DNA of 64,000 nucleotides from Cordyceps javanica (lineage: Eukaryota > Ascomycota > Sordariomycetes > Hypocreales > Cordycipitaceae), in NCBI GenBank assembly GCA_036850795.1, contig JAAECO010000007.1, positions 2,587,001-2,651,000 on the forward strand, in the 5' to 3' direction. A program made the translations under genes and the position numbers. Every line of letters begins with the position of its first letter. The first letter of the stretch is position 1. This document shows, piece after piece, positions 56,341 through 64,000 of this stretch. Below the pieces are notes generated by a model, which was not told where the DNA came from, made no database searches, and saw only the letters and a list, made by a program, of their open reading frames with translations.

Positions 56341-57947
56341 TTATGCCTGCGGCCCGCACTGGGCGGCGGTGAGCGCCAGCTCGACGTCTCTACGCCGAAA
56401 CCCCGGGCACTGGCCCAGACAAGTGGTATTTAACATCAAGCCTGGTAGGAAGTGTTAGTGATCGAGGACGCATCTCAACGTACCGTGCCGTGGAATGGAC
56501 TCACCTCGCAGAAATAACGGAACGTTGATGTCGCCGTGCGACTCCTTGTCGGGCTTCATCCGCAGGCTGACGCCCTTTTCCAGCAGGAAGAGCTCCAGGT
56601 CCTGCATGTCGAACCAGTCGCCCTCGAAGCGGTCCTGGATGTTGGCCGGCACGTTGGAGGGGTCCATGGGGACGGTCCAGGCGTTGTTGCGCTGCGACCA
56701 CGTCTCGGCCTGGCCGGCCGCGTTGGCCCAGGGTAGGGAGAGGGGCGCGTCGGCCGAGGGCGTCGAGGCGAGGGCGGGCGAGTAGTGGGTGCCGGCGCCG
56801 CCGATGCTGAAGAAGGGCATGCCGGGCTTGGCGGGCCGCTCGGCGCCGCGCGCGCGGCAGAGGCGGGCCTGGAAGAGGGCGGAAAAGTACGACAGCAGCT
56901 TGTCGCGCGTCATGAGCTGCAGCGGCAGGCCAAAGTGGCGGTGCAGCCGCGTGGCCGAGAGCGTGGGGTCGGCGAGGGCGAGGTAGCCGTAGTAGACGAC
57001 CGAGGTGGCGAGCATGTCCATGAAGGACGCGACGGTCATGCTCGTGTTCATGTTGGGGTAGGGCTTGTTGCCAAAGATGTTCTTGATGCTCGTGGGCTTG
57101 TTGGGGACGGCGGGCGGGATCGACATGGACGGCACGACGAGGGCCGTGGTGGACGACGACGCCGGGCCCGGTCCGGCGCCGCCGGGCGGCTCCGGCTCCA
57201 ACGACGACCCGCTGCCGGTCTCGCGGACCAGCGTAAGGCACGTGGCCAGGGCATCGCGGAGACGGCTTGTCAGCTCGCTCTGGCATGATAGAATGTTGGA
57301 GCCTATGAGCTCCTCGCTGAAGGAGAGCACCACGGTGCTCATGTTCTCGATGGCGCTCTCCAGTTGCTTCACCCGCTCCTCGAGGTATGCGGTCTGTGAT
57401 ATCTTTCGCTGTCGGTATGCGCGCTGCGCTTCTCGAATCTGCTTTCGGCGTCGCTGGAGAAGGAAAGATTGGTCAGGTTCCCATCTTCGCGCGAAGCGTC
57501 GTGCACGGAGGAGGGGTTCTCTTACCTCGCCGGGCCCCTCATTATCGCCATCATCTGGTTTTCGTTTCGAGCCCGCCGCTCTACCTTGCGCGGGCGCCTT
57601 CTTCTTATTCTTTGCGCCCTTGTTGTTATCGGGGGACTCTGTATCAGCTTCGGGTTGTCCGGGGGAGTCGGAGTCGTCCTCCTCGATTATGATTGTGTCT
57701 GCGCTATTGAAGGTTGACTGGTGCCGCCTTTGTTAGCTGCGAAGGCAAGTTTCAAGGACAGGCCGTTTGCATGTACCGGGTCATTGTGATGATAGTTGGA
57801 ATTTGCGCCGGGATAGAACGTCGACGAGAGCAGGCGCTCAATGTCGACGGACTCGCTGGGTCGCGAGTCGCGGCGCACGTGTAGTTCCAGCGGCTGTTGC
57901 TGGCGCTGTCGAGAGGGCAAATTGTTGTTGCGCGAGGAACCGGCCAT
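56341..57947 (-). CDS. bZIP transcription factor of the fungal AQRAYR subgroup
   Basis: Nuclear regulator. Four exons (57947-57777, 57717-57526, 57453-56505, 56441-56341) with introns of 59, 72 and 63 nt give 470 residues. The N-terminus is Gln/Arg-rich, then an acidic and Lys-rich linker. The basic region starts at the exon 2/3 junction (about residue 122: RRRKQIREAQRAYRQRK) and passes into a short zipper (TAYLEERVKQLESAIENM). The remaining 300 residues contain a helical domain (TSMTVASFMDMLATSVVYYG, FGLPLQLMTRDKLLSYFSAL, FDMQDLELFLLEKGV) of the kind attached to fungal bZIPs. The last splice gives FLRGLMLNTTCLGQ and the end CGPQA; without it the frame ends in a non-conserved tail. Compared with AP-1-type bZIPs (QNRAAQRAFR) the conserved Asn position is Ile. 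Confidence 0.85.
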
Positions 57948-59338
57948 GTCTATTGTGAGTATGTATCGTGTGGCGTATGCGTGCTGCATGCAACAGCGTC
58001 GGGGATTTTTTTTCTTTCTCTTGGCGAGATCTGGATCAGGATTAAAAAGTATGCTATTATGGTTTAATTTTTTTTGTTGAGGACGCATCAGGCTTGCATG
58101 TGGGAGTGCTACCGGGCTTACCGTTTTATTTTAGCGCTCGATCGGTGAGGCGGACCAGCCTCGGTCCACGGAGACGGACGTTGGAGACGGGCGTTGGAGA
58201 CGGATGCTGGGGATCGCCGCGCGGGGTCTTGGCTGCCTGGGACGGCGGGATGCACAGCCGACGGGCGTTGGGAGGATCGCCCTGCGGACTTTGCTCATTT
58301 TAGAGTTTCGGTTGCGTGGCAGAGAGGATCTCGTTGGTCGACTAGGATCCGTTGAGCTGTCACATGTGAATGGAATCAACAATGATAAAATGCTGGATAT
58401 CTATTATGTGACGCCTTGATGCCATGGCGGAGTATATAATCGGCGTTTGATACCAGGATATGGCACAGATACTGCATTGACCTATCCATATTGAAGCAAT
58501 CGTTCGATGTATGACTAGATAGTCTGCTGGCGGAAGCCTCATTCTCGATGGGCAATCCACCATCCATAGCCCCTGTTTGCTATCGATGTCTACTTCTGTT
58601 GGCAATCAAGGGTTCGATTCTTACGAGTCAGAACTACCGTCATGATACTCGGCGATCGGGTGGACAGAAAAGCCGACCCATGGCAAGGAACCACCAAGTT
58701 TACGCTGGTTTTCCATTCTCTTGTATTATTTCTAATTCTTCCATCGTCTTATATCATTGCACATTTGTTCATCTGTGTTTCTCACAGTATTACATCTACT
58801 GTTCAGACACTATTTTCGTAGTTTCATGAGACGGCAAGCCTTCTACTTGCCTCAGCATAACCGTCCGGCTATCTGCGGCACTTGCAGTTACTAACATCAG
58901 CCCAAAAGATTGGCGAGGCAAGCCACATTCTCAGCCTTAAAACGCTTGTCGCTTGTCGCTTGTGGCTGTGCATATGGCATGGCACTGGTGACATCTTTGA
59001 AGCCATGTGCATTGAAGTATCCATTACAACCCCCCCCCTCTCCCCTGTTGAGGCTATGATGAAACAGCAGGCAAAGCTCACAGGGTTCGAAAGTCCGCCG
59101 CAGCCACCCATTCCCGCTGCAGCTGTGTCACACTCACCCTGAGGTCAACAGCCTGCGGCTCGACAGCTAGCGCACCCGCACTTGACCTCTTTGGCCTTGG
59201 CGTGCCGGCAGCTTCAGTTGCCGTCCTCTCTCGATGGATGCACTTCTCGCAGCTTGCTGCACTCTGGCCGCATCTTCGCTCCCCCTTATTTCATTCCCGC
59301 GATACTGAGCAGTTTGGTCTCTCAACAACTCGCACGAT
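57948..59338. other. Intergenic between divergent bZIP and peroxiredoxin-like genes
   Basis: About 1.4 kb with no supported gene. A purine/GC-rich part at 58135-58280 contains imperfect repeats of ggagacgg/cgttggagac. A short GGTTCGATTC at 58611 lacks pairing arms and is not a tRNA. Confidence 0.5.
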
Positions 59339-60402
59339 ATGGCCGATGCCAAGACGGACTCGGCCACTGTGCCTCCCGCTGCCGCTACCGCTGCGGCCCC
59401 GCCACCACAGACTGAGACCCCTCCAAAGGCGACTCCCCCGACCAGCATCGACATCGACAACAAGCCTAGCGACTTTGACGGAAACATTGCGACAAACGAT
59501 GATATACCTTCAGATGCCACACTCGCCAAAGTTGCCAACTATGCGCTGCTTGACAAGCACGGCAAGTCACATACCTTCCAGAGCCTGTACAACAGCCCCA
59601 ATGGTGCCCGACGAGTGTTGGTAGTTTTTGTCCGACACTTTTTCTGCGGTGTAAGCCTCCCCCTTCAAGTTCCTTCGTATATACTCCAGAAACGACAACC
59701 TAACTTGTTCAGAACTGCCAAGAATACATTCGCGCCCTCGCCGAGTCCATCTCCAGCGAAGCCCTGCTCGGACTCCCTGTCAGCACTTCCATCGTCATCA
59801 TCGGATGCGGCGACCCGCAGCTCATCGAAATGTATGTCGAAGCGACCAGGTGCCCGTTCCCTCTGTATACCGACCCAAAGAGCGTCCTCTTCGATGCCCT
59901 TGGTATGGTCAAGACCCTCGCGCTCGGTGAGAAACCTGCGTATATGAAGATGGGCTTTCTCAAAGGTGTCTTTACTGGCATGAGTCAAGCCCTGAGGCAG
60001 TTGCCCCGCGGCCTCACGCTCAAGTCGGGTGACCAACGCCAGGTCGGCGGCGAGTTTCTCTTTGAGCCTCTCGATCTGGTCACGCCGATGGCGACACCGT
60101 CGGACGGCCACGGCGGCCCTGCCATTATGGAGGCTTTTGACCAGCACTCCGGACACGGCGACAGCAAGAGCCAGCTCGAGGTCAAGAAGATAACCTGGTG
60201 TCACCGTATGCGCAGCACCCGCGACCACGCCGAGATTCCCGAAATCATGGAACTTCTCGGCCTTGACGGCCACGGCCAGCCCATCAAAGACAGCGCTCTG
60301 TGGGAGAAGACGATCCGGACCCGAAAGGGTACGGGGCTGTCTTTGGCAGGCAAGATGAACGAATTGGCAGCCGCGCAAAAGGCAGAGGCAGACACTGCAT
60401 AG
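59339..60402 (+). CDS. Peroxiredoxin-like protein, AhpC/TSA (AAED1/PRXL2) family
   Basis: Thioredoxin-fold protein of the family annotated as AhpC/TSA antioxidant enzymes. Exons 59339-59650 and 59713-60402 (intron 62 nt) give 333 residues. A Pro/Ala/Thr-rich N-terminus of about 60 residues is followed by the fold: VANYALLDKHGKSHTFQSLY, VLVVFVRHFFCG joined by splicing to NCQEYIRALAESI (a CGNC pair at about 103-106), STSIVIIGCGDPQLIEMYVE, then CPFPLYTDPKSVLFDALGMV. The CxxC is a likely redox centre. Activity on peroxides is not proven for this family in fungi. The gene is convergent with the kinase gene (135 bases between ends). Confidence 0.85.
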
Positions 60403-60537
60403 CTTGGTGTAGCATAACCGAACATTGTTGAAAAATAGCGTAGCGCAATCATTACGATCTTTTGCTTTTAGCTGGTTTTATAATATTAATAACCCCTGAT
60501 TCCGTTTCTATACATCGCCACCGTGTACAAGCGCAAC

Positions 60538-61343
60538 TTAAATTGTTGGGCCCCAACTTTCCTCATCAGTACTCTGAATGATTTCCTGAATTGGCAGTTT
60601 GTGATCGATAATTTCCTTGCCATTGACAAGGTCGTTCTCGTCTGCCCGCTTGTATCCATCCTCAAGGCTCGTCACGATTCCTGCTTTGACGTGTCGAGGT
60701 GCTAGTCTCTCTCTTGCCTGGTTGAAATCAACCTCGATGAACCAAAGCTCGTCAAAGAGTGCTGCGGCGTCGCGCCACACGTCGGCATCGAGGGCCACAT
60801 AGTTGCCCTCCACGACAACAATGCGCTGCGTAGGCGCAATGGTAATGTCGTCCTCCTTGGGGTCCTTGACGGCGTGGTCAAAGGATGGCACTTTGATTTC
60901 CTTGTCCAGTGGAGCGTTGCGCAGCTTCGTCATCAGGTCCAGAAACTTGGAGGCGTCAAAGGTAAAGGATGCTCCGCGGCGCGCATGATAAAAAGCAGCG
61001 TCTGCCTGCGCCGAGAGGTAGCTCCGTGGGTAGTGGAAGCCGTCCATCGGAAGGAAAGCAGCAGGCGCAGGGGAATTCGGTGCATGGCTTATTGCTTTTT
61101 CATTGAGACGGGAAGTGATTACTTTTGAAAGCGTCGTTTTCCCTATATCCTGTGAGCCGGGCAGCCATGAGCGACGATGCGTCACATACCTGAGCCGGGA
61201 ATGCCCGCGACACCGATTACTGGATCGAAGGTTAGAGCGACTGAATCACCTGGGGATCTCTACGTACAAAGGCGCCTGTCCGCAGGAATTGCTTGGTATT
61301 TTTGCCATATCTTGTCAACGAGCCTTTGTACTTGTTCTTCCAT
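60538..61343 (-). CDS. YFH7: P-loop kinase, phosphoribulokinase/uridine kinase-like (YFH7 type)
   Basis: ATP-dependent small-molecule kinase. Three exons (61343-61268, 61219-61190, 61142-60538) give 236 residues. The second exon is only 30 nt and the introns are 48 and 47 nt. Splicing builds the Walker A loop LIGVAGIPGSGKTTLSKVI across exons 2 and 3. Downstream motifs are FLPMDGFHYPRSYLS (lid/acceptor region), FDASKFLDLMTKL, VPSFDHAVKDP, RIVVVEGNYVAL (Walker B-like) and DVDF-like FIEVDFNQARERLAPRH. This pattern matches fungal YFH7 and bacterial pantothenate/fructose-kinase-like proteins; the substrate is not known. An unspliced frame starts at 61185 but lacks the glycine-rich loop. The gene is divergent from methionine aminopeptidase 2. 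Confidence 0.85.
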
Positions 61344-61692
61344 CTTGAATAAGGAAAGATTAGCAAGCCGTTGCTGGAATTAAAGACGGACAGGCCAAGC
61401 CAGCTGCCCCGCGGGCTCAAGCCCCACGCACTGAGCTGCACTGATAATAGGTAGCCACAGGAAGGCCCAGCAAACAGGCAATTGGAATAGAGTATGCTTG
61501 TATTGGATATTACTATGAATTGGATTGCACAATTTATTTCGTTACTTTTCTAATCTACAGCGGTGCACACCCCACAAGCCATATCGGTAGCATCGGCGCC
61601 AGGCGGGGTAAATTTTTGGCAGTGGTTCGATACGGGAACCAATTTTTTTCTTCTTCACGCCGCCAGACACGACATCACACGACCAAGTAAAG
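61344..61692. promoter_or_regulatory. Shared divergent promoter of the kinase and MetAP2 genes
   Basis: 349 bases between two start codons of divergent genes, with no other gene. An A/T-rich segment lies at 61485-61550. No TATA match was seen. Confidence 0.55.
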
Positions 61693-63256
61693 ATGGCCGC
61701 GCAAGCAGAGGCGGCTCTCAAGGAGCTCAAAGGTACAGTTGGTATTCTATCAACTCATATGCTCGGCAGAGCACGCAGGCTAACCCGGGATCTGGACAGT
61801 GGCGGATGACAAGACAGATGGCAAGCCCGCGGCCCACGAAGAGGAGGATGGCGACGACTCGGAAGACGAGCCTGCCAACGGTGGCGATGCAGGCACTGGC
61901 GCCGCGAAAAAGAAGAAGAAGAGAAAGCCGAGAAAGAAGAAGAAGAACCCTACAAGCCAGACGGAGCCGCCGACGGTCAAGTTGAGCCAGCTGTTCCCCA
62001 ACGGAACCTACCCCAAAGGCGAGGAGGTGGAATACAAGGACGACAACCGCTACCGGACGACAGACGAAGAGAAGCGCCATCTCGACAACATCAACAGCGA
62101 CTTCATCACCGACTACCGCGAGGCGGCTGAGATTCACCGACAGGTGCGCCAGTACGCGCAAAAGTCGATCAAGCCGGGCCAGACGCTGACGGAGATTGCC
62201 GAGGGCATCGAGAACAGCGTGCGCGCGCTCACGGGCCACGACGGGCTCGCCGAGGGCGACCCGATGGTGGCGGGCATGGGGTTCCCGTGCGGGCTGAGCC
62301 TGAACCACTGCGCGGCGCACTACACGCCCAACGCGGGCAACAAGATGGTGCTGCAGCAGGCGGACGTGATGAAGGTGGACTTTGGCGTGCACGTCAACGG
62401 CCGCATCGTCGACTCGGCGTTCACCATGTCGTTTGAGCCGCAGTACGACAACCTGCTGGCGGCGGTCAAGGCGGCGACCAACGCGGGCATCCGGGAGGCG
62501 GGCATCGACGCGCGCGTGGGCGAGATTGGCGCCGTGATCCAGGAGACGATGGAGAGCTACGAGGTGGAGATTGGCGGCGCGACGTACCCGGTCAAGAGCA
62601 TCCGCAACCTGACGGGCCACAACATCCTGCCGTACAGCATCCACGGCACCAAGTCGGTGCCCATTGTCAAGAGCAACGACCAGACCAAGATGGAGGAGGG
62701 CGACGTCTTCGCCATCGAGACCTTTGGCAGCACCGGCAACGGCTACGTCCGCGACGACGGCGAGGTGTCGCACTATGCCAAAAACGCCGACGTCGGCCAC
62801 GTGGACCTGCGCCTGAGCTCGGCCAAGACGCTGCTGAACGCGATTAACAAGAGCTTCGGCACCCTGCCTTTTTGCAGACGCTACCTGGACCGCATGGGTC
62901 ACGACAAGTATCTTTTGGGGGTACGTTTTCTTGGTTTAGTCTTTTTTCTTGCTTCTTTCCTTTCTTTCTTCTGGAGCAGTGGCGAAGCCAAGGGATAGAC
63001 CAGCAAGGCGCCTGATAGAAAAGCTGACAAACAAAATAGTTGAACCACCTTGTTGGAGCCGGTGTTGTCGAGGCGTACCCGCCGCTGGTGGATAAGAAGG
63101 GCTCGTATACGGCCCAGTTTGAGCATGTGAGTAGACTACTGCGCTTGGGAATTTACAATCATCCCATTTTGGCTTGCGGCTTTGCTAACGGTGCTGTAGA
63201 CTATCCTTATTAGACCGACGGTCAAGGAGGTCATTAGCCGCGGCGACGACTATTAG
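61693..63256 (+). CDS. MAP2: Methionine aminopeptidase 2
   Basis: Cytosolic metalloprotease that removes the initiator methionine from nascent proteins; the target of fumagillin. Four exons (61693-61732, 61800-62920, 63040-63126, 63200-63256) give 434 residues. The N-terminal part has acidic and polylysine blocks (DGDDSEDEP, KKKKKRKPRKKKK) typical of type 2 enzymes that bind ribosome-associated partners. The metal ligands are in place: Asp in KVDFGVHVNGRIVDSAF (about 206 and 217), His in NLTGHNI (about 286), Glu in FAIETFGSTG (about 319) and Glu in AQFEHTI (about 415, restored by the last splice). HCAAHYTP carries the substrate-side His. It ends VKEVISRGDDY, as in other MetAP2 proteins. Confidence 0.96.
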
Positions 63257-64000
63257 TTTGGCATAGTTTAGAAGAAGGAAAACAAAAAGAGCAGCTATGG
63301 GCGGCAAATATCAATATAAAAAAATGACTTGAACCATGAGCTTGATGACTTGGAGCCAAATAAATGGAAAAAAAATACGTTGTGCTTGAGAATGGGTGTT
63401 GTGTGAGCGACATGGTTCGCCAAGCCCCGTGACGGGATCCTCGGTACGTAATCTGTACCGAGTAAAACATGTTTGCTGCTTGGCTGTTTTAGCGAAGCAC
63501 ACACGAGTTGCCCCTACCTTGATGCTTCGGGACAAGGCCGTTGCGGTTCTGCGCCAGACGCGACGCCGATGAAACCTTGTTGGTGCAGAGGCATGTGGTT
63601 GGCGAAGATGGCATCACTGGCAATCATGACAATGTCATCAAGACAGAAGAGCACCAGTGTTGAGATGCTTAATTTTATCGGCCAGGGAAGAGTCTCTTGA
63701 GGGATATCGATTTGGTGCAGCAGAGACGTGGGGTTGCCCTTTCGGCACGGCTGCATGCATGTGCTGTACAAACTGGAGCCGAACGAGCGTACAACAAGCG
63801 CTGCCAAGTCGAGGCTCTTATCTGATGGTTGGCATACTTACTTGGACGGTTACATAAAAACGGCTGCTGTCGGGTCTAGCTCGGCTTGTGTCATGAGGCG
63901 TCGGCGCTGGAGCTCTCTCGCTCTCTTTACTCAGTACAACTTGTCATACTGGCCATGCCCACTCTTGTCGTTGTCCATCGTTTACAATGGAGGGATTGCA
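63257..64000. other. Right edge, no supported gene
   Basis: 3' flank of MetAP2 and about 700 further bases. On the minus strand between about 63740 and 63495 one reading (MHAAVPKGQPHVSAAPNR onward, and after a possible 41-nt splice NGLVPKHQGRGNSCVLR and a stop) has coding-like codons, but no family was recognised and the upstream part is ambiguous. Confidence 0.4.

Noticed and set aside
58605..58625. GGTTCGATTC as a tRNA B box
   Set aside because: No complementary T-stem, acceptor stem or A box around it.
61727..62902. 391-codon minus-strand frame opposite methionine aminopeptidase 2
   Set aside because: Antisense shadow of a GC-rich gene; Arg/Val/His/Leu-rich with no family features.

Overview
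The window is nuclear DNA of a filamentous ascomycete. The signs are GC-rich coding sequence, many short introns (47-294 nt, mostly 50-110) with GTRNGY donors and CTAAC/CTGAC-like branch points, intron-bearing housekeeping genes, a fungal Zn2Cys6 regulator and a fungal AQRAYR-type bZIP. Protein flavour and the short TACTCCGTAC / AAGTACTT / ACCTACCT words scattered between genes suggest Sordariomycetes, probably Hypocreales. That placement is inference; no species is claimed. I rebuilt gene models by joining exons so that every complete coding sum is divisible by three.

Left part (1-16 kb): the N-terminal part of an MFS drug/polyamine-type transporter running off the left edge; prefoldin subunit 4 head-to-head with a tiny four-exon histone-fold gene of CENP-W type; a coiled-coil protein with an RGG tail; a Zn2Cys6 transcription factor; the ER Hsp70-like chaperone Lhs1 with a C-terminal HDEL; and a secreted pepsin-type aspartic protease. 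Middle (16-31 kb): a small coiled-coil protein of unknown function, then a 4.5-kb stretch without recognisable genes, a GT31-like Golgi glycosyltransferase, APC10/Doc1 of the anaphase-promoting complex, and a stomatin.

A dense housekeeping block follows (31-47 kb): Nop58 (box C/D snoRNP core), V-ATPase subunit d, mitochondrial ribosomal protein S15, cytosolic ribosomal protein S0/uS2, and a long Lte1-type Ras-family exchange factor. Nop58/VMA6 and mitochondrial S15/cytosolic S0 are each divergent pairs sharing about 0.4 kb. After a gene-poor, microsatellite-rich 5 kb come Sec18/NSF, a region with possible transposon debris, a bZIP regulator, a peroxiredoxin-like protein, a P-loop small-molecule kinase and methionine aminopeptidase 2.

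The genes are mostly single-copy core functions (chaperoning, translation, ribosome biogenesis, vesicle fusion, cell cycle, vacuole acidification). I see no secondary-metabolite cluster, intact transposon, CRISPR array or rRNA, and no convincing tRNA. The most unusual signal is an open, coding-like 29-codon extension directly behind the UAG stop of NOP58, with no splice donor nearby that could remove the stop. Other points worth checking are the very small CENP-W-like gene, a 30-nt microexon that splits the Walker A loop of the kinase, a bZIP lacking the canonical basic-region asparagine, and a 91-nt element closed by a perfect 10-bp stem.
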